From Nautilus pompilius (lineage: Eukaryota > Mollusca > Cephalopoda > Nautilida > Nautilidae): DNA of 64,000 nucleotides. Shown here in pieces: positions 37,986 through 50,000 of this stretch. Numbering within the stretch: position 1 is the stretch's first letter; the number at the start of each line of letters is the position of its first letter. The stretch spans positions 62,001-126,000 of the forward strand of contig JACATO010002729.1 of NCBI GenBank assembly GCA_018389105.1, written 5' to 3'. The translations under genes and the position numbers were made by a program. The notes under the pieces were generated by a model, which worked only from the letters and a program-made list of their open reading frames with translations, made no database searches and was not told the DNA's origin.

Positions 37986-40900
37986 AAGTCGGTGAGTCTA
38001 GTATATTGCTTTCCTTGCGGCGTCGAACAAAAATTCTTTACATCATATCGACCGGTTCAGAAATTCTCCTGTCGCGAGTTGCGTCTGCACATATTCTCAG
38101 CAAGAGGAAATAGACGCAAGCGGGGTACATTAAAGAATAAACCTACTCAGTCGATGGGGAACTTTTATTTAATATAAAATCAGTCTCACGCGCTTTGGAG
38201 TCTGGGGCGTCAACACGAATGTTACACTGTAATACAGCAGAGCCGTGGGTGTTGTAGTTAAAATGTTTACGCAACAAACCATTGCGGTTGACTGGTCAGC
38301 GGCCCGTATTTTAAAAAGATCTCCACGTCTACTGCAAGGCTTCATAACGGACAATTAGCAGCGAAAACCAAAGTTGCTAGAATCAATGTCTATCAGTTAG
38401 TTCCAACTTTTTATTGAACAAATGCAAGAATTTTACTCTCTTTTTTTATTAGTTTACTGCGTGAATTATTGATGACGAAAAGTGTGGATTAGGGAAACTT
38501 AAAATGTTTTCGAATTGTTTCTGTTATTATTGGATTGTTTCTTTTTGAGTTTTTTTTTGTTATATGTGCGGGTACATGTTGGGGAGAGAAACAAGTTTAT
38601 AATGCTCCCATAAACGTTTATCTGTTATTAGCCTGCTGCTGGGGTTACGTATTTCTATCGTGGTTACGTGGTTAGGGATCGTTACTCGTATTCTGATCTG
38701 GAATGCTCCGAAGAAATATGCAATTTGATGGTAAACTGTTGTAGGCAAGTATGGCTATTGTTACGTTCTGAAGCATTCCTTGAATATTTTGATGTTATTC
38801 CCATTTATACATGGATTTACTTGGTAAAAATACTGGAACTGTTTCTTACTTTAAATTTAAGTTAATAACGCTGGGTAATGAAGTAAGAAAAAAGAATTGC
38901 ATGAATTAGTCGGTTACTTCTACTGTTGGTGTCGACGGCCCTTTCTCTGCACACCATTAATGCCTACCAGATGCTTACCAAAGACAGAGATGCTTAGACT
39001 GATGAAGCTGATGTTTCAGTATGAATGCTCGGCTGAGTAATTCGCGAAAAGCTAAGGTTTGTGGTTTTGGCCCCATAAGGCTTATTTGTGTGGAAGTCTG
39101 CGTGGGCTTCATCGCTGACGCACAGTCACTTGGCAATCTAGTGATTGCAGGTTCTAATGAGTCAGACACGTGCCTGGCGTATTCAGCGAACCCTCAGTTC
39201 CGGCGGGCTGGTTACACGTCACAGCAATTTAGGCCAATAGATGAGTGCGAAACTACGGGCGGTTGGCGACTCCCCTCCCCTTTTTTTTCGGTTTAAACAG
39301 CCTACCCAGGATAAAATAGTATTTCCTCTTTCTTCTACGGCTGTTATTAAGATCACGATCTGGTCATGTGACTATTCGACGGAAACAGGGTTTTAGTAAG
39401 AAATAAATTCAAGTTATTTGTTCATGCGAGCCGTTAAAGAAGACGACTTTATTCAGTTTGAGAGAATGTGAACAATTAAGCATTTTTATAATTAATGATA
39501 ATTTTAAAATGCACTTCCTTTGCCACCATCAAGAAAGCCATATCTTGGACCTCCTACAACGGTCTATTCCGCCCTTCACGCCCCAGTATCCACTTATCTC
39601 ATATTAAGATTAACCACATAAGTTGGCAGTGACGGACTGTTTTGTAGCTCTCGTAGTTTCCCTTTTTTCCCCCTGCCTTTTCTCTATTTGTTTGATGATT
39701 GAAAACTGATTGTTTCTGATGTTGCAAGGTGTTTTGTCTTTTTTAAATGCATTTATTGTATTTTTACAGCCGTTTCATTCTTTTACACGTAAACTTTCTC
39801 AATTTTTTTAGTTTCCATGACGTTTATATCATTATGTGAAACAAATTCTCTTATAAATCAGAAAATCCTTTCACAATCCATAGTCTTTTCCATACCAAAC
39901 CTTTACATTCGTTTATTTTAATTTCGTTTTTAAAACGATTTTTAAAGAATGATAACTTTCCGTGTAACCCTGTAATTTTGGGGGGTTAGGGTAGTTTGTT
40001 TGATAATGCAGCTGAAGACTTCCGTATGCAAGATTAATTCTACTGTCAACATCAGCATCACGATGAAGATCTTGTCTAAACAATTCAAAACATCGAAACT
40101 TCTGTCTTCTGGCCGAATATTTTAAAAAGTGCGTCCATTAAACCAGCGGCGAGTTAATTAAGAATATCTTTTGTTTCATTTATCATTGTTGTTTCCTTCT
40201 TATTATTATCTTTTTTTAACAAAGAAAATCATCCGAATTCATCACAGGGTTATGTTCATATTTTTACTTTTCGGTCCGAGATGAGCTGGATTTGCGCTGC
40301 TCTTCGCACAAACTCCTGGGAATCGCCGAACGATTCTGCATCACGAAGCACCGACTTCATTTATCGAAAGCAGCCGGGCATCGCGCCATCCTTGTTATCT
40401 GCCGCATCGAAAGGCGATTCATCAGACCGTCGGCCGGCTCACGATTAGTTGGCGAGACAGACGGAAAAACTTTGTGGCTTAGCCGCCGGCAGCAGCGAAA
40501 ATCTCCTCCTGGTTTTCCACCCGTCCTCATCTACTAGTCATCAGTCTCAGAAGTGGGCTCGTCACAAATCCTCCCCACAAAAAAACACCTGGTTATCGTT
40601 TCATCGATTTAATTTTTCAACACAAAATCGAGAGTAAACAACCTTCCTTTGACGTGTTTGCCAAAAAGCTAAGTTCTGGATGCACTTGCAAACCGTCTTT
40701 GTTAATGACTGACCTTCGTCTCGGCAGCCGTCGAATACAGCTCCAGTACTGGGTAGATAGTATAATTTGTGCAAAACAGATCGGAAAGTAGTGCAAAGAT
40801 TAAAGCCGATGACAGAGCGTTTACACTACCCTATTTAAAAACCACGTGATCAGACAAGTAACTTCCGGGTTTTTCCTCACACAAAATGTAATTCTTGTTT

Positions 40901-42475
40901 TTGCTTATCACGTGATTCGTTGAATTATAGCAACTGAAGGCACATCGACATTTTTCTGTCTCTCGTCGATTTATCTCAGATTATAACCGGAAGGTCAATA
41001 AAACAGCATCATACAAGCCCAAGGCCTGCAACAGTTACTTTATTTTTCCTAAACGCGGGAACCTATCAGCTGCGAAAGCTAACTCCTGTACTGGACTTTA
41101 CAGACAAACGGTTCTCTGTCTACCACTTCCCATTGATAACCTTTTGTCATCACGGTATTTAAGATCATCTTTAATTTTTTTGAAAACGAAAGTCAACACC
41201 AAAGACCCATCATCCTTGTAAAACTAAATTATGACCACAAAAAATATTGTCTTTTTAGAATTTCTGACTCGACCAAAGTCTCCTAGTACAACTTTAAGTA
41301 AACTATTTAAATCAGATCAGATTAATTATTGTTTACATAGCGATGAAGAATTTTTATACGCTTCGTTGTCTTGGAAAATAACCGTAAATTAATTTATGAT
41401 CACTTTCCTTTAAGTTTGATTTTGTTCTTTTCGGAAAAAAATTTCTTATGTATTTTCTCTTCATAATTTTATGGATAATAGGATTTTTAATATTAAAATC
41501 TTACATTTGCTTTCTTTATACAATTTTGTTATTGTGATTTCCTATGAAACAATAAAAAATTAGAAAAAATGCCATAATATAAATTTAACATAAATCTGAT
41601 ATTTACCGGAAAAAAAACTTATCTGTGTTTCATTGAACAGCTGATAAAGCTGCAAAAATCTATCTTTATGTAAACTTTACATGATATTTAACATCTTTTA
41701 TTTCTGAAGTCAATTAAGTGTCACGTTACGACGTAAAAGATGATCTGTCAGTCATGGAGGACGAAGTAATGATGGCCTTTCCGCCGGAAGTTTATTGATG
41801 ATATGCTGTCCATATTTTCCAGACTCAAGAGTACCTGGTAGGTATCGAGTGTATGCAATCACGTGTTCATGCTCTAAAAGAAAAAAAAAATTATGGCCGC
41901 CGTAGTTTCTTTTCAATAAATTAAATCTCAGCAGGTTGCTAACGAATGGAATAATGTACAGAAGCTGTGGAAACCTAGACAGATGATTCCCCGTTTTAGC
42001 TGCATTTTAAATCATTCATTTCAGTTCAACTCTAGTTGGTAGAAATCCGCTCTGTTTCGGATTTTAAAGTCCTTAAAGGATTTACTTTATTGAAGAAAAC
42101 CATTCCAGTTTTTTTCCTCCTCTACATGTGGACAGATTGAAGATGCCAGTCGCATCTATACTTCCCATTACACAGAAAAGCAAGAGAGCGCGGCACCGTT
42201 ATTATATGTGGCTGTTCTACCAGACCACAGTCTAATCGGAAGTTTAAATCACTGTTTTATGTCTTTTAATATTATGATGGTCTGACAACACATATTCGTC
42301 TTCCACGTTATTTCTACTACTACTGTTATATTCAAAATTATGAATCCAGGGGGGGGGTGACGTAAAAATTAGACAAAAGGAAAATCATTTACAATTTTCG
42401 CCGCTTAAAACTATTTGCCTATTAAAAATTTTTATTTCGATTTTGTTTTCTTTCCTACGCTGGTCTTTACAAGGG
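37986..42475. other. Anonymous non-coding stretch
   Basis: No gene or clear mobile element over about 4.5 kb. The 39.1-39.2 kb part has GATTGCAGGTTCTAATGAG, a weak B-box-like word. Scattered frames are under 95 codons without family signatures. A GC-richer patch lies at 40.28-40.56 kb. Confidence 0.45.
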
Positions 42476-42722
42476 AGATAACCTCTCTGCGTTAAAGACA
42501 GCCGTAGTGCCGTGCCAGAGAGCAGCTATCCTTCGCCACGAGAGGCCTAGCAGTTCTAACTTAACAGGGAAATCTCTGCTAGAGCTTTTATATTTTAAAT
42601 GTGGGAAGAATCCCACACGACTGGATGGTAAAAGAGGTCGAGAAGAAACCATGCCAGAGAGGTACTCCAAACCGAACGAGCCCCGACTGGGACTCGAACC
42701 CTCAGCCTTGGCAGTCAAATAG
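42476..42722 (-). mobile_element. SINE-like element, family A, best-preserved tRNA end
   Basis: The left part has CACGAGAGGCCTAGCAG, CAGGGAAATCTCTGCTAGAG and TTTTAAATGTGGGAAGAA. The middle has GAGAAGAAACCATGCCAGAG. The right part has GACTGGGACTCGAACCCTCA, then GCCTTGGCAGTCAAAT. GGGACTCGAACCC is a near-perfect reverse complement of the B box with T-arm, so the element is oriented to the minus strand. Short complementary open frames (71 and 83 codons) over it are chance frames. Confidence 0.7.
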
Positions 42723-43929
42723 ACTAAATCAATGGATACCCGTCAGCGTTATACGAATTACTTTGCTATAAAGTCAAAACGTATAGGTGAGCGGAATTAT
42801 GCGCAGTATTTCTAATGTCAAACAGATTATACAAGAAGTTACTACAGCTATCGGGTTATTAGTAGAACAAATCTCTGAAAGAAATGTAAAATCTGCAGAG
42901 ATGAGTTTATGCAACTGCTGGAAAGAATATGTAATTTTTCATTATTTTACATCGTGCTATCTCTGAGTAACAACATTTCCCACACCCTCGTCAAACATAT
43001 ATAACATAATACGCATCTTATTCGTAACATAAAGTATGGCATTCGATAATTTCTAAATATCTTTCTGTATTCGTAATGCATAGAAATATTACAAAGGAGC
43101 CTTTAGACAATTTCCAAAAGTAAAATCGATTTAAAAATGAAATAAATTAGCTAATATTGATTTGAATTGATGTCTTTTAATTCAGGGATTATCAGGCCAA
43201 GTTCTGCTCAGAGATATCCTCTTTTTTTGGCAACAAAAATTCGCTTTTCTGGGAATAAATCTCAGGAAAACACCGAAACTATATTAAGTTCTTATCGACT
43301 TTGGTCGTTAATTTAAAATCCAGTACAGAAGAAACAGTCAGCACAGTAAAAATTGTTGTTACACTATTTGAAAGTGTTAATAATATTAACTTTTACTGGT
43401 ACGTAAATGAACTTTTATAGTTTTGTGCAAATAATTATTTTAAAAAAAAACAACAATTTTTAATAGAGTCACGGACTTTGGAGTTTAGGCCAATTGTTTG
43501 ATTTGCATCATTACTCCTTTCTTCCTTCCTTTCTAGAAGAAAGCTACGGTCAAAATTCCAGCTAGCTTAAATACTCGAAACGTCGCATCCATTGCTTCGT
43601 GATGATTATGTCTAGTGTTCAGTTCTTCATTCTTCCAACTAATGGCTGCATATCCAGGTTTTGCGAATAAACCACTCGCTTTGCTGGTAAATGTCGGAGA
43701 ATAGTTAAAAAAAAAACAGATCTCTTCACTTGTCTCAGTTTCGGGAGAGGGCAAAGAATTACTTAACGGTCTCACAGCTTTCGTTCTTGAAAACTATCAG
43801 AGCACTTTCGGAAAAGAAAACGTCAATGTCACGATCTCTCTTCATTTAAGTTACTCTCGCCCTGGCCACCGGGGTAAAACACTTCAAGGCTGCCTGGTTA
43901 GCATCTTACCGTTCTTAACGACTCGTTAT
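42723..43929. other. Anonymous non-coding stretch
   Basis: AT-rich and without recognisable features up to the reverse-transcriptase relic. The body of that element may extend leftwards, but I cannot follow it by eye. Confidence 0.4.
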
Positions 43930-44030
43930 TTTCCCCGGTGTACCTCGGGGCTCTGTTTTTGGCCGCCCGCTCTTTCGTATTTTTATATAAGTGACTCACC
44001 TAATTCTTCCGGCAGTTTACGATTTTGTTT
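43930..44030 (+). pseudogene. Non-LTR retrotransposon reverse-transcriptase relic
   Basis: Bases from 43937 translate to GVPRGSVFGRPLFRIFI, an excellent match to the GVPQGSVLGPLLF block of LINE-type reverse transcriptases. After a one-base frame change the next codons give YISDSPNSS, matching the usual YINDLP segment that follows. A stop codon in the original frame (43988-43990) and the shift show that it is dead. The catalytic FADD box is not readable downstream, and nothing recognisable of the endonuclease remains. Only this fingerprint of about 30 codons supports the call, but motif order and spacing are right. The clade cannot be set. Confidence 0.7.
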
Positions 44031-44779
44031 TATTTTTGTCACTTGCCTCTTAAAAACGCAACAACAACAACAACAACAACCCCATTAAACTTGGCTCTCA
44101 CGTATAAGAACGATTCCCTCTGAATTACTGACTGGCGACAGTGAGTATTAATGGACACAATAATAAAATTCATTTAGCTTAATTATTTTTTTTTTTATCA
44201 TTTAGGAATTATCCCACACATAAAAATTACCTTAACCAAATCTTCTCCCCCCCCACTTCTGGTCCTGAATGAATTCCTTCTGCATAATTGACCATTATTT
44301 GGGAGGTGTTTCTGTCTCGCCGTGTTAACGACCTACCGAAAACGTCTTGCCTGCGCAGCTCCGCTCATTAACCAACTCGCGGCCTTTCACTATTTTATCG
44401 CCTCCTGCCAACATTTCACCTGAACCCTAATTCTCACCTTTTTCTTGTTGTTAATGTGAGAGACTTTCATCTCAAAGTTCTCCTCGTAATGTTTTTTTTC
44501 TTTTTTTTTTTTTTACTTTAACCGCCTCCCCTCGTTTAAGCAATAATTACTTTAGTCAGACACCGTGAGTCATCTGGGGTGTTTGTTTTTGTTTTTTTTT
44601 CAAACGATTGAACATTTTTTTTTTTTTAAAAATCGCCCGGCGGAAAGTTTGCTCCCCTTTACTATTTTAGCTCCACCAGGGGGCGGGCGCGCACGCAACT
44701 TCACTTTCAATCTAACGAATCTACTGCTCGTGACATATAGACGCTATTTACCGCGAAACGACGTCTCCGTCCAGAATGC
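44031..44779. other. Anonymous stretch with homopolymer runs
   Basis: Contains a short (CAA)n near 44060-44079 and several poly-T runs of 9-13 bases. No coding signal. Confidence 0.5.
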
Positions 44780-44995
44780 GAAGATCTCTTCGTCTTCGAG
44801 CCCGCTTGCCTGCCGACTCCGACATCCCACCACCCTTACGGCATCAGCTTCCCGAACCCCGTCGGAAGATAATAAGGCAGGTGCGAAGATTATCCGCGTG
44901 CCAACCGCGCAGACATTCATCTGGGAAGAAACGGCGCCAGGGACGGAAAGCCAGACCGAGATTCGAACTCAAGCAGGCGGTTGGTTCAGGCCCTT
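44780..44995 (-). mobile_element. SINE-like element, probably family A
   Basis: CTGGGAAGAAACGGCGCCAG and GAGATTCGAACTCAAGC lie in the order seen at 42.6 kb (GAAGAAACC, then inverted B box). GATTCGAACTC is a near-perfect inverted B box. The left half is GC-rich and more diverged. The 156- and 84-codon open frames across it are chance frames in a GC-rich repeat. Confidence 0.5.
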
Positions 44996-46629
44996 ATATA
45001 TTTTCCATCGCCTTGATTTTTATTTACTGAACTAAATAAACTAATTTATGCATCATTTTAACACAAAAGTGTATTACTTAATTTTTAAAAGAATTGGACG
45101 GGTTGAGTTATACTTTAAATCGACACTGGTACATAATTTTTTGTGTAATTATGAGAAAATGACATAGTGATTATTACTATTTGCTAATTTCCGTATTTTA
45201 TTTGAATATTCACAAGGGTTATGGCTCCGCTGGAAGTAATGATCCCTAATTAGAGAGATAAATGTGCCATTTGGACAAACCAGTGATTTCATTCACACAA
45301 AGTGAAACTTCTGGGGAAAGACCGGAGCAACTGGCCGCTCCAGACTGTTCGCACCTGCCGGTGTTTACACCCAACTGCTAAAAACCGTTCGTAACAAATT
45401 GGGACTTCCAGGAGAGCAGTTCTGACCATGGAGGAGTTGGTAACTCAAGAGCGAGGTCAGAATTTTGTTTCATGAATGGCTCTGTCATAGCTGTTTTGAG
45501 GTAGATGAGCCGGGACAACAACCTGAACAAAACCTCAGGCTGCTGGCGACAGATCGCAGCGAGAAGGCTTTCCTGGCCATTTGCCGGGTGATTTCCGCCC
45601 GACGGGTCGCCACTTCCGTTTATGCGCTCTGAGATCCGCTCTAATTTCGGTGAACGTCAACACGGTGGTGGTTCTCTTTAATTCCCTTGCTAAGCCGCCA
45701 CTAGGGGTAAGCAAAAAGACATATGCATCAGATATGGTTTCTTAAAATTTTTTAAATCCATTAGTTTAGTCGCACTGAAGATAAATTGTATTATTCCAAG
45801 TCTGCAGTTCTATTTATATATATTTTAAATCATTGTACATTTACAGGGATAAGAAATCTCTGCCTTCATTATCGACCACTCAATCCCTCCATCTTCCAAC
45901 AGATACTATACGCACAACCAAACAAAAGCATCTAATTAGCTGCAGATATTTATAGGCAATTTTATTAAATCGCACTAGCGGACGGGATGTACTCATGGGA
46001 CGGTATAAAATACCGGTGCAAACAAACAAAAGATAGTTGTCAAATGTAGCTCGTAGATTAATGCAATTTATTTTCAGGTTGAATTGCAACGCAGAAAATA
46101 TCGTGACATTCATAGAAAGGAAGAGGGAAAAAAGCTTAATCATTGCCATGGCAACAGAAAAATTGAGAAATTTATTATAACAGCTACCAAAAAAGTGAGA
46201 GAGAGAGAGAAGACTAAGTGAAAATATTGCGATATTAAAACGGATAGCAGCCCCGCGTTTACACATTGATCAAGCTACATATTAAGTTGCCATCCTATTT
46301 CCTAAATGATAAATCGTTAATCCCCTGTCGAGGCGGAAGCGGTGTCTCAGAAGATCTGTCCCCAGATTTTATCTGTAAATGTTTGCCCTTTTTTTCTTTT
46401 TTTTAATTCCCTCAGTAAATAGTATTCAGGATCTCAATCTGCTAATGGCTTCGCCATACGTCGCTGGTGGAAAATTTATCGCCTCGTTCCATATGGGACA
46501 GTCGCGAGCCCGACTGACTCGTCTCGTTAAGATATGATTCCTAAGAATAATAGAATTATTGCGGCTTTTCGATGCGCTGTTGGTTCGTACCTTAGCGCTA
46601 GGCAGCGTTCGGAATTATTAGTGACAGCG

Positions 46630-46630
<1 letters not shown>
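44996..46630. other. Anonymous non-coding stretch
   Basis: No gene recognised. A minus-strand frame of 128 codons (45880-46266) has no family signature and includes a stretch coded by GA repeats. A GC-richer patch at 45.3-45.7 kb has no recognisable content. Confidence 0.45.
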
Positions 46631-46701
<71 letters not shown>

Positions 46702-46702
46702 T
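46631..46702. repeat. (AAT)n microsatellite
   Basis: 24 uninterrupted TAA units, the purest triplet tract in the window. The poly-Ile frame on the minus strand is an artefact. Confidence 0.97.
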
Positions 46703-47060
46703 AGGTCAAATTACTTCCATGTGGGCGACATCTGAGCGCACAAATCCTGACAAAAGAAAGATTCATCTGCAAAACAAATCGATTTTGATGGAATGGTGGC
46801 CGACGATAAGAAGAGGGCTGTCCATCCTCTGGGTTGTTGGACCTTCGTGAACACTTTCAGACGGGGGTGTTCGTGCTGGTGTCGAAGGTGCGCAGCGAGA
46901 ACAAAAGAGGTTCCTGACAAAATCCTGGGACACGCCAGTAAGGACCTGGGATCTGTTACTGCTCTCTGCTTTCCGTGAAAAGAAATAATCTGAGCCGATG
47001 TTCTTACACCTGTAATTAACCTCCGGATACCTGGCATCGTTCACGGAGATTTGCATGGCA
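46703..47060. other. Unassigned GC-balanced patch with overlapping minus-strand frames
   Basis: Two overlapping minus-strand frames (108 and 97 codons) end beside the (AAT)n tract. One contains FADESFF, which faintly recalls the SDE box around the first Asp of Tc1/mariner transposases. The residues around it do not follow any transposase that I know, so I leave it unassigned. Confidence 0.25.
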
Positions 47061-50000
47061 AAAACACTTTTTCATAATCTTGCGGTGACGGTATCCTTCA
47101 CCATCTTCCTCTTTCGTTCAGTTCAGCAGATTACAGCTGTTTGATGCCTTTCTGCCAACTGAAACGAATCGGTCTGTAAGCAAAAATAATCCGGCCTTTC
47201 ATGAAAGTTCATGTCATAAAATCCACAAATATTTGTTCCGTATAATAAATAGAACAGGTTTGTCTCCATCGACAAATTATTAGGAAAGTGGGGATCTGCG
47301 TATTTTTATCATCTCGTTTGCTTACCTGCGCAAACATTACTTCAGGTTTTGTAACTTTCACTATTCAGCATTAACGTCTACCCTCTTTTTCTCAATGGTC
47401 CCTATTATGATCGTTCTTTAGAATGAAATATTTGGTTTATTTTACTCTATTCTTTTGATAATCCGCGGTCGGTTCATAGTTTCTTCTTGTCCATCTATGT
47501 CAGTCCGTCCGCGTGCCTACAAACACTCCGGTTTTCTGTCTCACCTGAACAGAAAAGTTCTAGTAGGGATTCTTCGGACACCTGTCTGGAAGATTCGGCG
47601 GGTAACTTTTGAATGACTTGCACCCCGGCCGCTGCCCAAAAGTTCCTAATCGTATCCAGGTAATTAGCTTGGTTACCAAGAGCGATTGCCCCATACCTGC
47701 CTCATATAGCTCACTGCTGTCAAATGTACACAAAACATCGAAGTCAAAGCAGGGGTTGGAAAAAGAAGAAATGAAGGTATTTTACTTCTTTATGTCTTAA
47801 CTTTGTTAATGAATACTTCAAGATCCCTCAAAAGTCAAAACTGCGCAGAAATATCTTGTGCCAAGTATGGATCAGAGTCAGACTTACTCCTTACTTATAA
47901 TTTAAACTTTTTTCCCAATATATATTTATATATTTAACCGTTTATTGAGTTATACTTTTCTTATTAGACTGTTTTATCCCTACTTCTGAGACTGTTTTGT
48001 TTTTGTTTCTCCTGTTTCAATGTAATACAGTTAAATTTATCAGGTAAAAGAAATATTGTGTATGGTGCAGCATGTGAAATGGCGTTAACCAAAACCCGTC
48101 CTGCCGGAAAAGACTTTGCTTTTTGGTGTTTGGGTTCAGCAAAACAGGTGACAGATTGTTTCTTTGGTAATTTTTGTTTCTTTTTTATTGCGCATCGGTC
48201 ACGCTAGAATTAGCTAGAATCTTTTACTGGCATATTTTACAGAAATACTAATATTCTTTACATTCTGCTATAAGTTAGCCTTTACATATTTTTGTTAGAT
48301 TGTTATTAGTAGTAGTAGTATTATTATCCTTATTATCAGTCGAATAATGTTTCATCTCTGAAAAAACACGGTCTTTCGGGGACTATTTGTCTCTCTTATC
48401 AAACGCATTAGGAAAGAAACAAAACGAAGCAGTTTCGTTCCGCCCTGTTAAACACTGGCTCGGCGGATGCTCAACAGCAGCCCTCTGCCGGATATAAATG
48501 ACTTTCTTTGCTCTAGACTAGGAATCACGAATATAAGTAGCGATGATGCAGACCTTGTAAGCATGGCCGACCAGGTAAAATCAATGCAGTGTTCGGGACA
48601 TCGCAGAGACAAATAGCGGCAGACAGATTGAATGGAGAGTTATCGAGCGGTCAGTTTGTTTGGCACCTGTGGCCAAAGTGCTTCGTCGTTGATGCGACCA
48701 AGAATCTGCTCGCTGAAAATCAGTTGGTATTGATTTTGCCAGCAACTGTTTCTCGCTAGGCGACCGCTTAGGTTACGTTGGTATACAATTGATTTAGCGT
48801 CTGGTAGTAGCACTAAACTCGGACGGCCAGACACCAGGGTCTCATAGCCGACGCATGGTTAGCATACTTCGTTAAATCAATAATTTATTCAAATAGTAGT
48901 TAAAATCGTTTACAATATCTAAACTTTTTAAAAAAAAAAAGAAAAAAAGAAATCTGATGAAAAATATCATTTCAGTAATGAAAATTGGTATGTGGCGTAA
49001 ATAGTCCGCTCACAAGTACCTCAAACCGGATGTCTAACGGAAGCGAGGCTGCTTTAGCTTTTATGAACGAAAGCAGAGCATCAGCCATTAAGGAGCTCAA
49101 TAGAGATACATTTATACAATACAATACATACTAAAGTAAAATATTTAGTGACCGAGTCTCAAAGATATTTTATTAATCCAACAATTCGCTGGTCGTGCTA
49201 GCAGGAAAAAAAAATCTATTTTAATAAAGATACAATACCAATTTTAAATGGTGTGCTTTCCAATCCACGGAGAAGGCAGATTGACACTTTAAGCAGCTCA
49301 AACAATGCTAAAGCTGACAGAAATAGGAACGTTTTTAAAAAAGATTTTTGTTTTGGTTCTAAGTTGTGCGAGGTATTCGTTTGTTCCAAAATATTTGCAT
49401 TTTTATTTTCACTCCTTTGATGAAGTGAAGATAATTCCAGTATAAACTCTGATTGGCATATTTGTTTGCTTGTTGTTTGTTTGCTAGTCGGTTTTACGGT
49501 GTCTTTTATTAAAGTTGCTATCAATTTAAAAACCAGCTGTTGCTCGCGGAAAGCAACAGTCCTGGCTCTTGTACAGCCGAGGACAGTCGATTTAGTCTGC
49601 TCAGTAGTTCTCACTGTTTGCTTTTTGTGAGAAAGTTTTCAACATTAAAACCATTTCCCACACCCATATCATAATTTATTAGTCTTGCCTTTAGTGAAAC
49701 TAGCACCAACATGGAAGATGGCAGTTTTGGAAACGAAAAAAGTTTTATTGTCAATAATGAAAATTGGCATTAATCAAAATATTCTGGAACTTTCCATTAT
49801 ATTCTAGATAATTGCCGATCCTTATTTTTTATTCTAGAAACTGTCAAAAACTCTTTTTTTCCTTTTCAGTATACAAATTTTAATGATTTCTAGGAATTTC
49901 TTCATAACTTTACAAGTATAGAAATAGCCATTCATTCATCAGCATCTCTAGGCGACGCTGAAGTAATTTATTGAAACAGATGCGTGACTTGTGAAAAGTG

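Noticed and set aside
39105-39165. tRNA-like head with GATTGCAGGTTCTAATGAG
   Set aside because: Only a weak B-box word and no A box at a plausible distance.
44565-45035. 156-codon frame on the plus strand
   Set aside because: Its first half is coded by poly-T runs and its second by a SINE-like element with an inverted B box.
46711-47056. Third Tc1/mariner transposase on the minus strand (FADESFF resembling an SDE box)
   Set aside because: Only one short word fits; the expected WGCF, FQxD and SPDLNPIE blocks are missing.
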